Assembly: GCA_031289615.1 (NCBI GenBank) | Contig: JAITPD010000005.1 | Span: 1-49,408 of the forward strand | Direction of reading: 5' to 3' | Source of the DNA: Lactobacillaceae bacterium | GTDB lineage: Bacteria > Bacillota > Bacilli > Lactobacillales > Lactobacillaceae | DNA: 49,408 nucleotides | In this document: positions 33,387 through 42,158 of the stretch, piece after piece | Layout of the letters: the number at the start of each line of letters is the position of its first letter | How positions within the stretch are numbered: position 1 is the stretch's first letter | Notes under the pieces: model-generated | Databases searched by the model: none | The model's input: the letters and a program-made list of their open reading frames with translations, nothing else | What the model was told of the DNA's origin: nothing | Made by a program: the position numbers and the translations under genes

Positions 33387-34889
33387 TTATGAGAAAATCG
33401 CACTCAAGATCAAGACCATAATCAGCCCGACTACTGAGATTAACGTTTCCAGAACCGTCCAGACCTTCAATGTTTGTGGAACCGTCAAGTCAAAGAATTC
33501 CTTGAACATCCAGAATCCCGCGTCGTTCACATGTGAGGCTGCCACTGAACCAGCTCCAATTGCCAAAACGACAAAGGCCGGGTTTACAGCCGTTTGAGTT
33601 GCAACCAATGGCGCTACGATTCCAGCCGCCGTCAAACCAGCAACCGTTGCTGAACCAACTGACACACGAATGATCACCGCAATCAACCATGCGAAAATAA
33701 TTGGTGACAACGACGTGTGCGCAAATGCTGCTGCAATCGCCGTTGATATTCCACCAGAAGTCAAGACACCCTTGAAGGCCGCTCCACCACCGATGACCAT
33801 CAACAAGTTCGCAATTGACTTCAAGGCGTCAGACAATGATGTTCCGACTTCGCCCATCGTCCGGCCTTGCTTTGGACCCATTGACCAGATTGCAAAGGCC
33901 ATCGCAATCACCATCGCGATCACAGGGTTTCCAAACATCGCCACCACTTGATCCATTGTCGTTGGATGCGCTAGATAACCACTTTGCGCTGCTGAAGTCA
34001 TTGCTTTCCAAGCTGCATCACCAATTTGTCCAGTATAAACTTGCTTTCCACCATTGTGCGCCATCGTGTAAATCGTTGATAACAACATGAAAAATACTGG
34101 CATTAATGAAGTCAAAATTGAAATTCCAAAGCTTGGCGTATCTTCTAGCTTAAAGGTTTTAACTTCTCCAATCGCGTTGAGCTTTTTCGTGATCTTAAAT
34201 GCTGATGGCTCAATTTTGCGAATGAATTTCGTGAATAATGGACCAGCCACAACCAATGCAACTGCCGCAACAATCACTCCGTACATCAAAACGACACCCA
34301 TGTTGGCACCCAAAATATTGGTCACCGCTGTTGGAGATGGTTGTGGAGGCAAGAAACCTTGTGCTGCTGACAAAGCCGCTGCCATTGGAATTCCGAGGTA
34401 AAGCAATGGTACGCCAGCTTCAAGCGCAATTGTGAAGACGATTGGAATCAACACGACCATTCCGACTTCAAACAATAATGAGATTCCAATGATGAATGAC
34501 GCAATCGCAACGGCCCACTGAAGTTTATTCTTCCCAAACTTATCAATTAACGTTGAAGCGATTCGGTAAGATCCACCTGAATCAGCCACCAAGCGCCCAA
34601 TCATTGATCCGAAACCAAAGACAATGACCAGTTCACCCATCGTCCCGCCGATTCCACTCTTCAGTGCATCGGCAATTCCTGCGGGGTGCATTCCCAATCC
34701 CAGCGCCACTAAGATTGAAGTAATGATCAACGAAACAAACGTGTTAACCTTCATCTTCAAAATTAAAACGAGGAGCGCTCCAATTCCAAGGACTAAAATC
34801 AAGAATGGCCAAACGTTCAACCCGCTCATCATCCATTGATAAAATCCCGTGGCAGGATCGACTGTCAATCCTGCTGCTATATTCAACAT
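33387..34889 (-). CDS. gntP: Gluconate:H+ symporter, GntP family
   Basis: The protein has 500 residues with about 12 membrane helices. The family motifs include GMHPAGIADALKSGIGGTMG, then GFGSMIGRLVADSGGSYRIA and the C-terminal GAGSVAASHVNDAGFW. It imports gluconate or a related sugar acid. AAGGA lies 8 nt before the ATG. It follows gntK (35007-36533), and a possible hairpin lies between them, so the permease may be partly expressed from the gntK promoter. It is a paralogue of the 36651-38036 permease. Confidence 0.94.
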   Translation of the reverse strand: MLNIAAGLTVDPATGFYQWMMSGLNVWPFLILVLGIGALLVLILKMKVNTFVSLIITSILVALGLGMHPAGIADALKSGIGGTMGELVIVFGFGSMIGRLVADSGGSYRIASTLIDKFGKNKLQWAVAIASFIIGISLLFEVGMVVLIPIVFTIALEAGVPLLYLGIPMAAALSAAQGFLPPQPSPTAVTNILGANMGVVLMYGVIVAAVALVVAGPLFTKFIRKIEPSAFKITKKLNAIGEVKTFKLEDTPSFGISILTSLMPVFFMLLSTIYTMAHNGGKQVYTGQIGDAAWKAMTSAAQSGYLAHPTTMDQVVAMFGNPVIAMVIAMAFAIWSMGPKQGRTMGEVGTSLSDALKSIANLLMVIGGGAAFKGVLTSGGISTAIAAAFAHTSLSPIIFAWLIAVIIRVSVGSATVAGLTAAGIVAPLVATQTAVNPAFVVLAIGAGSVAASHVNDAGFWMFKEFFDLTVPQTLKVWTVLETLISVVGLIMVLILSAIFS

Positions 34890-34937
34890 AACTCTTTTCC
34901 TTCTTCCATACTTTTAATATTTTTAAAACGTTTAACC

Positions 34938-34998
34938 AAAAATAAAACACCTCGCCAGATAAGACAGCATCACGCCGTTTTAAATGACGAAGGTGTTG
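34938..34998 (-). terminator. Hairpin between gntK and gntP
   Basis: On the minus strand CACCTTCG and CGAGGTG close a long loop and are followed by TTTTATTTTT. The loop is long, so it may act as an attenuator or a partial terminator. Confidence 0.5.
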
Positions 34999-35006
34999 GG
35001 TCAAGC

Positions 35007-36533
35007 TTAATTATGCGCACGCTGGAAATCAGCGATGTTGGCATATTCTGTTTGTAATTGACGGCTCAAACGAATAAAGATTGGCGCCAGCTCACGATAA
35101 ACTTCATAATTTTCAGGATTTGGCTCATACGTATTGGCCTGTCCAACCATGTCGCCGATAACTTCCAATGAATCAACAAGCCCTAACGCTTTTTGGGCCA
35201 TCACAGTTGCCGCCAGCGCTCCTGATTCAAACGCTTCAGGAACCGTCACGGGCTGTTCAAAGATGTCAGCTAGCATTTGACGCCAAAGTGCTGAGCGAGC
35301 AAAGCCCCCAGTTGCCTGAACAGACTTCAAATCGCCGACCACTTCTTCGAGGGCCAATTCAACCATGTAGATGTTGAAGATGATCCCTTCAAGGACTGAA
35401 CGCGCCATATGTGCTCGCGTATGCCCGTGCGTTAAGCCAAAGAATGACCCGCGCGCATTTGCATCCCAAATTGGAGCCCGTTCACCGCCAAGATAAGGGT
35501 GGAACAATAATCCATTGGCTCCGGCTGGGACCTTGCTAGCGATCTCGGTAATCAAGTCATATGAATCCATGCCAAGCAATTCAGCGGTTGATTTTTCGGA
35601 ATCAAATAAATTGTTGCGCACCCAACGGAAGACGTCACCGCCGTTATTGACTGGTCCGCCGACAACCCAGTGTTCTTTATCAAGCGCGTACGTAAATGTC
35701 CGGCCCTTTGGATCAATGATTGGCTTGTCATTGACCACGCGAATGGCACCGGAAGTTCCGATGGTGACAGCTGCGACTCCAGGCTGAACAGCATTCACGC
35801 CCAAGTTTGACAAGGGACCATCACCAGCTCCATAGACAAACGGTGTATCCTTTGGCAAATCAAGCAAGGCCGCGTATTCGTCCGCCATCCCAGTCTCAAT
35901 CTCATAAGGTTCAACGGGTTGAGGCATCTGTTCTTTGCGAACCCCCGTCAGCTCCAAGGCTTGTTCATCCCAATCCAAATTGAAAATGTTAAACATTCCC
36001 GTTCCAGAAGCAATTGAAATATCCATCTTATTTGCACCAAACAAACGATGGAAAATGTACTCCTTAATTCCAAGATAGTGCTCAGCCTTGTTAAACACTT
36101 CAGTTCGCTCATTTTTTAACCAAAGCATCTTTGATAAAGGAGCCATCGGATGAATTGGCGTGCCAGTTTTGGCATAAATTTCTTGACCAATTCCATTTGC
36201 ACGGAGCTCTTCTGTATACTTAACTGCTCGCGTATCGGCCCAAGTAATCACGCGCGTCAACGGATTCCAGTCCTTGTCAAAAGCAATCAGTGAGTGCATT
36301 GCTGATGAAAACGAAACTGCTAAAATATTTGCATCTTTATCAAATCGCACCACTTCGCGAATGGCGTCCGTAAATGCTTCAAAAATTTCATTTAAATCTT
36401 CTTCCGCCATATCTGGAGCATCGCGGTACAAGTTATAACCTTTATTAGCAGAAGTAATTACGTGCCCTGCTTTGTCGAACAATACGGCCTTAGTCGAGGT
36501 CGTCCCCATATCAACACCAATTAAATAATCCAT
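35007..36533 (-). CDS. gntK: Gluconokinase, FGGY family
   Basis: The protein has 508 residues. It phosphorylates gluconate to 6-phosphogluconate with ATP, feeding the pentose phosphate/phosphoketolase route. The N-terminal phosphate-binding loop is DMGTTSTKAVLFD at residues 8-20. The C-terminal actin-fold half shows GPVNNGGDVFRWV and the FGGY signature-like TGGFARSALWRQMLADIF. GGAGG precedes the ATG by 6 nt. It is transcribed from the operator-containing promoter at 36567-36595 and followed by gntP. Confidence 0.94.
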   Translation of the reverse strand: MDYLIGVDMGTTSTKAVLFDKAGHVITSANKGYNLYRDAPDMAEEDLNEIFEAFTDAIREVVRFDKDANILAVSFSSAMHSLIAFDKDWNPLTRVITWADTRAVKYTEELRANGIGQEIYAKTGTPIHPMAPLSKMLWLKNERTEVFNKAEHYLGIKEYIFHRLFGANKMDISIASGTGMFNIFNLDWDEQALELTGVRKEQMPQPVEPYEIETGMADEYAALLDLPKDTPFVYGAGDGPLSNLGVNAVQPGVAAVTIGTSGAIRVVNDKPIIDPKGRTFTYALDKEHWVVGGPVNNGGDVFRWVRNNLFDSEKSTAELLGMDSYDLITEIASKVPAGANGLLFHPYLGGERAPIWDANARGSFFGLTHGHTRAHMARSVLEGIIFNIYMVELALEEVVGDLKSVQATGGFARSALWRQMLADIFEQPVTVPEAFESGALAATVMAQKALGLVDSLEVIGDMVGQANTYEPNPENYEVYRELAPIFIRLSRQLQTEYANIADFQRAHN

Positions 36534-36566
36534 GTCTTCCCTCCATTGTTAAAACGCAATAGTATC

Positions 36567-36595
36567 ATTATATGTAAAACGCTTACATAAAGCAA
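36567..36595 (-). promoter_or_regulatory. gntK promoter with operator in the spacer
   Basis: On the minus strand -35 TTGCTT and -10 TATAAT are separated by 17 bp that contain the dyad TGTAA-N5-TTACA with a CG in the centre. The same arrangement precedes the second gntP. Repression by a LacI-type protein through occlusion of the promoter is expected. Confidence 0.8.
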
Positions 36596-36650
36596 GCGTT
36601 TGTAGCGTAATCTTTTTACATCTGCTTCTATCTGTTCATATTGTGATTTG

Positions 36651-38036
36651 TTACACACCGACTGCATTGAGCAACAAAACAATTAACAAACCAACGACGG
36701 CAATAATTGTTTCAAGCACCGTCCAAATTTGCAACGTTTGCTTCACATCCAAGTCGAAATACTCTTTAAACATCCAGAATCCGGCGTCATTAACGTGTGA
36801 TGCTGCTAACGAACCAGCCCCGATGACCAAGACCATTAAGGCTGGGTTAACTCCGGCAGCTGTCATCAATGGCGCGACGAGTCCAGCGGCTGTCAAAGCG
36901 GCAACCGTGGCTGAACCAAGTGCGACTCGAAGCAATACGGTAATCAACCACGCGAGCAACAATGGTGAAATGTTTGATCCGGCAAACAACGTTGAGATTT
37001 GATTTGAAATTCCACCGTCGATCAGGATTTGTTTGAATGCTGCTCCACCACCGATGATCAACAACAACATTGCGATTGACTTAACCGATTCTTCAACCGT
37101 CACCATCATTGTCTTAAATCCTAATCCTTGGTGCAATCCCATTGACCACATTGCAAAGACCAGTGAGAAAATCATCGCAGTCACAGGATTACCGAGCATC
37201 GTTAGAAATGACTCCCACGTATTGTGGCTATTCATCAATCCCGTGGCATTCTTCGCAATGGCAAACGGCTTTCCATCATTCATCACCACGTTGAAAATAG
37301 TAGTTAGTCCCATGAAAATTACTGGCATCAATGCAGTCAGGACTGATAGACCAAAGCCAGGTGTGTCTTCTAGCTTAAATTCTTTTTGCTTTCCAAATGC
37401 CGTCAGATTGGTCTTAACTTGAAATGCGTCCGGTGCAAACTTTTGCGCGAGCTTCGTAAACAATGGACCAGCGATAATTGCGGCTGGAACGGCGATCAAG
37501 ATTCCATACATCAAAACTTGACCGGGATTGGCTCCCAAAGCGCCAGAAATTGCAGTTGGCGCCGGATGAGGTGGCAAGAAGCCGTGCGTTACTGACAATG
37601 CGGCTGCCATTGGAATTCCGAGCGTTAATAAAGGAATTCCTGCTTCAAGGGCGATGGCAAAGACGATTGGAATTAATAGGACCATTCCAACTTCAAAGAA
37701 CAGCGCCACACCAATGATGAATGACGCCACCATGATTGCTAGTTGCACACGCTTCTTACCAAAAACATTGATTAAAGTGTGCGCGATTCGATAAGCTCCA
37801 CCTGCGTCGGCAACCAACCGTCCAAGCATTGCTCCGAATCCAAAGACGATTGCGAGTTCCCCGAGTGACCCACCAATTCCGTTTTGAATCGAAACCGGAA
37901 TCTGCGCAAAATTCATGCCCAGTCCTAGTCCAACCACGACAGACGTCAAGATCAACGCAATAAACGTATTGACCTTGAACTTAATAATTAACAACAGTAG
38001 GAACAAAATCCCCAAAAACAGTACTAAAAACGACAT
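36651..38036 (-). CDS. gntP: Second gluconate:H+ symporter, GntP family
   Basis: The protein has 461 residues starting at MSFLVLFLGILFL (ATG at 38036), 8 nt after GGAGAGG; an upstream TTG in frame lacks a site. About 12 membrane helices are visible. It is clearly related to the 33387 permease: IGGSLGELAIVFGFGAMLGRL and GAGSLAASHVNDAGFWMFKEYFDL align block by block. It has its own promoter with the shared operator, so both permeases respond to the same signal. Different affinities for gluconate are a reasonable guess. Confidence 0.94.
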   Translation of the reverse strand: MSFLVLFLGILFLLLLIIKFKVNTFIALILTSVVVGLGLGMNFAQIPVSIQNGIGGSLGELAIVFGFGAMLGRLVADAGGAYRIAHTLINVFGKKRVQLAIMVASFIIGVALFFEVGMVLLIPIVFAIALEAGIPLLTLGIPMAAALSVTHGFLPPHPAPTAISGALGANPGQVLMYGILIAVPAAIIAGPLFTKLAQKFAPDAFQVKTNLTAFGKQKEFKLEDTPGFGLSVLTALMPVIFMGLTTIFNVVMNDGKPFAIAKNATGLMNSHNTWESFLTMLGNPVTAMIFSLVFAMWSMGLHQGLGFKTMMVTVEESVKSIAMLLLIIGGGAAFKQILIDGGISNQISTLFAGSNISPLLLAWLITVLLRVALGSATVAALTAAGLVAPLMTAAGVNPALMVLVIGAGSLAASHVNDAGFWMFKEYFDLDVKQTLQIWTVLETIIAVVGLLIVLLLNAVGV

Positions 38037-38096
38037 AGTATTTACCTCTCCAAATTGTGGAATAAATGCTGTGTTACCCAATTGTAATACTTATAA

Positions 38097-38125
38097 AGTA
38101 TAAGTAAAGCGCTTACATATTGCAA
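38097..38125 (-). promoter_or_regulatory. gntP2 promoter with the same operator as gntK
   Basis: On the minus strand -35 TTGCAA and -10 TATACT are 17 bp apart. The spacer TATGTAAGCGCTTTACT matches that of the gntK promoter at 15 of 17 positions, including the central dyad. Confidence 0.8.
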
Positions 38126-38188
38126 GTGTTTCTAGCATAAAATTTGCTTCCTCATTGCATTGTGCATATTTTAACTATCTAACCAAGC

Positions 38189-38213
38189 AAAAACGCACTC
38201 GAATTGAATGCGC
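38189..38213 (-). terminator. Rho-independent terminator of the GT2 gene
   Basis: On the minus strand CGCATTC and GAGTGCG pair over 7 bp with one G-U, followed by TTTTTG. Confidence 0.88.
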
Positions 38214-38223
38214 TTGTTAACTT

Positions 38224-39351
38224 TTATTTTTCTTCACTACTCTTGTAGCGGGCTGCCAGCTTGGCTTCATGATCAGCAATAAAACGATCTGCGGCCGCGT
38301 TAATCCCTTTTAGGTCATCTAAACTATAATGATCAACCAATTCGATTTCCTTATCAAGAGTCACACGCTCTTCTGGATGAGCCAATTCGTATGCTTGAAC
38401 AATCGCGTTGATTGAACGAACATTTGGGTTATGCAGACCCTTAGCAAATTCAATTCTTGGATGGAAACTCAGGCCCTTCCAAAGTCCGGCCAAAATCATC
38501 CGCAACTTCTTGCCACGGAACTTAACATTTGGCTTGATTGCCACTCGCAAAAAGTCATAACGGAATGCAACTAATAGCACTCTGTTCAGTTCTTTCTTTG
38601 AAATCCGGCGAGCCGTCAAGACACGATTTCTAAATTCATAGCTGTAACGCCATAGTCGCGAATCATCGCTCTCACGTACGACATCTCCGGGCATCGAATT
38701 TTCCTTTGACTTGTGCACTGCCACTGACTTAAGCACTGTATAGCCACGGTTCACGTCTGCAATCCGGTTCGTGTATTCCATGTCGTCGCCCCAAATGAAG
38801 TACTCCTTTTGGGGGAGCCCAATCATCGCAACCATTTCTCTAGAAAACATCACGGACACGAAAGTCGAGTTAACAACTTCGACACCCGGATTTTCGGAAT
38901 TCAAATACGTTTGCCAAGTGAATCCACGCGGAGCAGGAACGTTCATCCAAGATGGATTCCCCTCTGCAGTTCCCCAACGGACAACGGAATTAACGAAACC
39001 AATTTGTGGATTATCAGAAATAAAATCAACCAAGTATTTCAAGGCATCAGGCTGAACGATTGTGTCATCATCCATCAACCAGACATAGTCGTCGTCAAGC
39101 TCTTCGGCAAACAAACGGACAGCTTGGTTAAAACCACCTGCTCCACCAAGGTTTTCAGTGGAATTATAAGGAACCACGCGCGGATCATCAAGACTTTCCA
39201 AATATTCCTTGGTCCCATCAGTCGACATATTATTAACCACAATGACGTGGCTCAAATAATCAGTCTGGTTCAAGACTGCTGCAAGTGATTCTTTTAGCAA
39301 TTCTAGGCGGTTATACGTAACAATCGCGGCTGCTACTTTTTTATTACTCAT
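38224..39351 (-). CDS. GT2 glycosyltransferase (galactofuranosyl/rhamnosyl type)
   Basis: The protein has 375 residues. The GT-A nucleotide-sugar domain begins AAAIVTYNRLELLKESL and shows NLGGAGGFNQAV and the metal-binding D94-D95-D96 in WLMDDDTIV. A later EYFIWGDDMEYTNRI block matches glycan-polymerising GT2 members such as galactofuranosyltransferases. The donor and acceptor are not certain. AGAGG precedes the start. It lies between the gluconate genes and the TagGH exporter, so it probably helps build the polymer exported by that transporter. Confidence 0.88.
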   Translation of the reverse strand: MSNKKVAAAIVTYNRLELLKESLAAVLNQTDYLSHVIVVNNMSTDGTKEYLESLDDPRVVPYNSTENLGGAGGFNQAVRLFAEELDDDYVWLMDDDTIVQPDALKYLVDFISDNPQIGFVNSVVRWGTAEGNPSWMNVPAPRGFTWQTYLNSENPGVEVVNSTFVSVMFSREMVAMIGLPQKEYFIWGDDMEYTNRIADVNRGYTVLKSVAVHKSKENSMPGDVVRESDDSRLWRYSYEFRNRVLTARRISKKELNRVLLVAFRYDFLRVAIKPNVKFRGKKLRMILAGLWKGLSFHPRIEFAKGLHNPNVRSINAIVQAYELAHPEERVTLDKEIELVDHYSLDDLKGINAAADRFIADHEAKLAARYKSSEEK

Positions 39352-39433
39352 AATTTTCCTCTATTATTTTTTTTCTGGTTTAAGTTTGGCTGAAACGCTT
39401 CCGAAACCTTTTTTCGATGCACATTTAAATCAT

Positions 39434-39686
39434 TGTGCTACTAGTGAAATACTTTAAGTCATTTTTCACTTGCGTGGTGTATTTTAAATAATGATAGTAA
39501 GTGGCGACACGGTCCCATTCGACTTTTAATTTTGGTATGCCAAAATTTAGTCGAATTGGTGCCGCTACCTCGCATGATCACCTACTATCATCATTTCAAT
39601 TCACCACGCTTTCAATAAAATGACCAGGGTGTTTGCTGGTCAGCGAAACGATTCTGTCGTCGGATGAGCAGTATAATAACACTATT
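39434..39686. repeat. Nested palindromic repeat element, copy E
   Basis: The left arm TCATTTTTCACTTGCGTGG and core GATAGTAAGTGGCGACACGG are followed by the internal hairpin AATTTTGG/CCAAAATT, the core CGCTACCTCGC and the right arm CACCTACTATCATCAT. The terminal module is cut short after GATTCTGTCGTCGGATGA. It fills the gap between the GT2 gene and the exporter genes. Confidence 0.82.
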
Positions 39687-39692
39687 ACATTT

Positions 39693-40520
39693 TTAAATAA
39701 AGTCGATCAGCTGATCCTTAAATTTCAAATAAAGATGCGTTCCAATCACAGCAAAGAACGCCATTTCCAGCCAAAAGATTGCCAGCATCGTCGGCGAATC
39801 CCAAAACCATTGATTATTCAAGAACGTCCCACGCCATCCATTCACAATATAATAGAACGGGTTAACTCGTGAAATGAAATAAATGAAATTGTTGAAGCCA
39901 TTTCCCTGCACCGGTTCAGACAAAATTCCTGACACGAAGAAAAGCAAACGCAACACTTGGCGAATTGCTAAGTCGTAATCTGGAATTAAAATGTTAATGG
40001 TTGCGCTGAAAATCCCAAGGAAGAACAGCATCACTGCTGCTGCAAAACCATAATAAATAATCTGGAACCAATAAGCGTTTGGATGGAAATTCCCCGTCAC
40101 AATCATAGCAATCCCGGCCACCGCTGAGATTGAGAAGACTGCTGGAATTACTTGTACCACGCGAATCATTGGCAAAATCACGACCGGAAACTTAACATTT
40201 CGCACCATGAACAATTGCGTTTGAATCGAGCGAATCGTATCAGAGAACCCTTGATTTACCAGATACCAGCCCGCAAATCCGACCGCCATCCATGTAAAAT
40301 AAGGCATACCATCTTGTGGGGCTCGCGTTTGGAAACCACCACCGAAAATTACAGCATACGTCAAAACTTGGAACAATGGGTCCAAAATCTCCCACAAACT
40401 TCCCAAATATTTATGCGCGTTATTTGCCCGGGTGTCATAGATTGCTAAACGCACCGTCAAGCCAATATGGCGGATCTGATCAGCGGCTAATTGAAAAATT
40501 GATTTAATAATTATCCACAT
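39693..40520 (-). CDS. tagG: Teichoic acid/polysaccharide ABC transporter permease (TagG-like)
   Basis: The protein has 275 residues with six helices of the ABC-2 permease family. The motif YLGSLWEILDPLFQVLTYAVIFG at about 37-59 and NPFYYIVNGWRGTFL near 220 are typical for polysaccharide exporters. It exports wall teichoic acid or a similar glycan with the ATPase encoded 5 bp upstream (40526-41503). Confidence 0.93.
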   Translation of the reverse strand: MWIIIKSIFQLAADQIRHIGLTVRLAIYDTRANNAHKYLGSLWEILDPLFQVLTYAVIFGGGFQTRAPQDGMPYFTWMAVGFAGWYLVNQGFSDTIRSIQTQLFMVRNVKFPVVILPMIRVVQVIPAVFSISAVAGIAMIVTGNFHPNAYWFQIIYYGFAAAVMLFFLGIFSATINILIPDYDLAIRQVLRLLFFVSGILSEPVQGNGFNNFIYFISRVNPFYYIVNGWRGTFLNNQWFWDSPTMLAIFWLEMAFFAVIGTHLYLKFKDQLIDFI

Positions 40521-40525
40521 TTTAT

Positions 40526-41503
40526 TTACCTACCATATTTCATCCAAATGACTGTGACAATCAGCCCAACAATCACTAACAATGATGTCCACAAGCTAAT
40601 TCGTCCAAAGCCTTCAAAGCTCCGGAGTTTCGTCACACGGCGAATTTCAGCCTCATCCATCCCGCTCTTTGCATACCGATCCTTGAGCTGATCGATTGTG
40701 AAAATCTGCTGATAATGCTTTTGCTCATTAACATAGCGGCCACGATCTTCTTCATTCATCTCATCGAGCTCACGCGTAAAGGCTTGATACTCATCAGCGA
40801 CTTCTTGCGTTGGACCAAAATCACGCATCTCACCATACTGAATCCACATGACTTTATTCGTAAATTCACGAACTTGTTGCAAATCGTGGGAAACAAAGAA
40901 AATCGTCTTGCCATCAGCAATAAACTCTCGAATCTTCCCCAAGGCTTTCTTAGAGAAATTCTGGTCACCAACTGACAAAGCTTCGTCCACAATTAAAATA
41001 TCGGGATCATTATGCGTCACAATTGAAAAACCAAGCTTCGAACGCATTCCCGATGAATAATCCTTAACTGGCTGATCAATAAACTCACCAAGCTCCGAAA
41101 ACTCAATAATATCAGGCATAGCAGCATCGATTTCTTTATTTGTCAGGCCCATCATCAACTGCTTCAAACGAATATTTTCACGACCAGTCAAATCCCAGTT
41201 TAGGCCTTCATTAATTGCAACCACACCAATTTTACCGTTAATTTCAAGCGTTCCAGACGTTTGTGGAATCACTCCGCTCAAAACGTTTAAAAGCGTCGAC
41301 TTCCCGGACCCATTTGTTCCGACAATGCCGACGACATCCCCAGGCTCAATGTCAAAAGACAATCCACGCAAAGCCCAGAAATTGGCTCCATCTTTGTTAC
41401 CAGTAAAGATCGATTTTAATTTTTCTGATTGGGTTGAGAAAAGTTGGAAATTTTTGGTAATTCCTGCTGCCCGAACCGTGTGTTGCTTTGTTTCATCAAA
41501 CAT
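40526..41503 (-). CDS. tagH: Teichoic acid/polysaccharide ABC transporter ATP-binding protein (TagH-like)
   Basis: The protein has 325 residues. Walker A is GTNGSGKST at 62-70, the signature-like KDYSSGMRSKLGFSI follows and Walker B is ILIVDEALSVGD. The tail (from about 230) has a helical region and a final membrane segment SLLVIVGLIVTVIWM. A membrane anchor with a short extracytoplasmic end is known for TagH. AAGGTG precedes the ATG. It is the first gene of the tagHG pair. Confidence 0.94.
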   Translation of the reverse strand: MFDETKQHTVRAAGITKNFQLFSTQSEKLKSIFTGNKDGANFWALRGLSFDIEPGDVVGIVGTNGSGKSTLLNVLSGVIPQTSGTLEINGKIGVVAINEGLNWDLTGRENIRLKQLMMGLTNKEIDAAMPDIIEFSELGEFIDQPVKDYSSGMRSKLGFSIVTHNDPDILIVDEALSVGDQNFSKKALGKIREFIADGKTIFFVSHDLQQVREFTNKVMWIQYGEMRDFGPTQEVADEYQAFTRELDEMNEEDRGRYVNEQKHYQQIFTIDQLKDRYAKSGMDEAEIRRVTKLRSFEGFGRISLWTSLLVIVGLIVTVIWMKYGR

Positions 41504-41605
41504 TTTTAATCACCTTATGATTTGATATTTAACACAATTTTGTAAAACTCAACTCTATCAATAATACCTAAAAAACAGCCATTTGACAAGGTTTGCTAAC
41601 TCAGC

Positions 41606-42052
41606 TTAATGCTTTGCACCATATCGTTCTAGCCATTGAACCGCTTTTTGATATGCATCATCTGAAACATCATTCGTTGAAAATTGATAAACAACGCTCA
41701 TTGACCCCGCCGCTTCAATTAATTTAATCATCTTGTCACGCGCGAGTTGATTCTTTTCATCAAGCACGCCAAACGAAACCGTTTTGACGCCATGTGCGCG
41801 CAACTGTTGCAAAAGCCGAATTGATTCTTCCACATCATGAAAATCATAATGATACCCACCATGCCGGGGCCAAATTGAAATAACTAGCTCGACACTTGCA
41901 GCTTGCGTCAATGAAACTGCAGTATCAAGCAAGTTTTGGTCGTTTAATTGACCGTGATGATCAATGGTCGCAATCATCTTAATCCGCTTCACACCACTGT
42001 TTACTACTCGTTCTAACGTTACTAAATCCGTGACTTCTGTTTCGAGAATCAT
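41606..42052 (-). CDS. cutC: Truncated CutC-family protein
   Basis: The protein has 148 residues from the ATG at 42052 (AGGAGG 8 nt upstream; an earlier in-frame ATG reads through that site). It matches the CutC TIM-barrel family: MILETEVTDLVTLERVV, ISIWPRHGGYHYDFHDVE, GVKTVSFGVLDEKNQ and a region like the FHRAFD block that reads YQFSTNDVS. CutC is normally about 210-250 residues. This copy ends before the last barrel strands and no continuation is visible downstream in another frame. It is probably a degenerate or minimal form. A role in copper handling is doubtful. Confidence 0.72.
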   Translation of the reverse strand: MILETEVTDLVTLERVVNSGVKRIKMIATIDHHGQLNDQNLLDTAVSLTQAASVELVISIWPRHGGYHYDFHDVEESIRLLQQLRAHGVKTVSFGVLDEKNQLARDKMIKLIEAAGSMSVVYQFSTNDVSDDAYQKAVQWLERYGAKH

Positions 42053-42112
42053 GTCGTGTGCCTCCTCATCGTCGTGCAACATACATTTTCCTAATTATAA
42101 TTGATATTTAGC

Positions 42113-42146
42113 AAAAAAGAACGTCTTAGCTCGATGAAAACGTTCT
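42113..42146 (-). terminator. Rho-independent terminator of rqcH
   Basis: On the minus strand AGAACGT and ACGTTCT pair with an extended GTTTTC region and are followed by TTTTTTG. Confidence 0.88.
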
Positions 42147-42158
42147 TATTAGTAAAAT

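Noticed and set aside
42053..42082. Ten-residue N-terminal extension of the CutC-like protein
   Set aside because: These codons read through the AGGAGG ribosome-binding site of the downstream ATG, so the later start is preferred.
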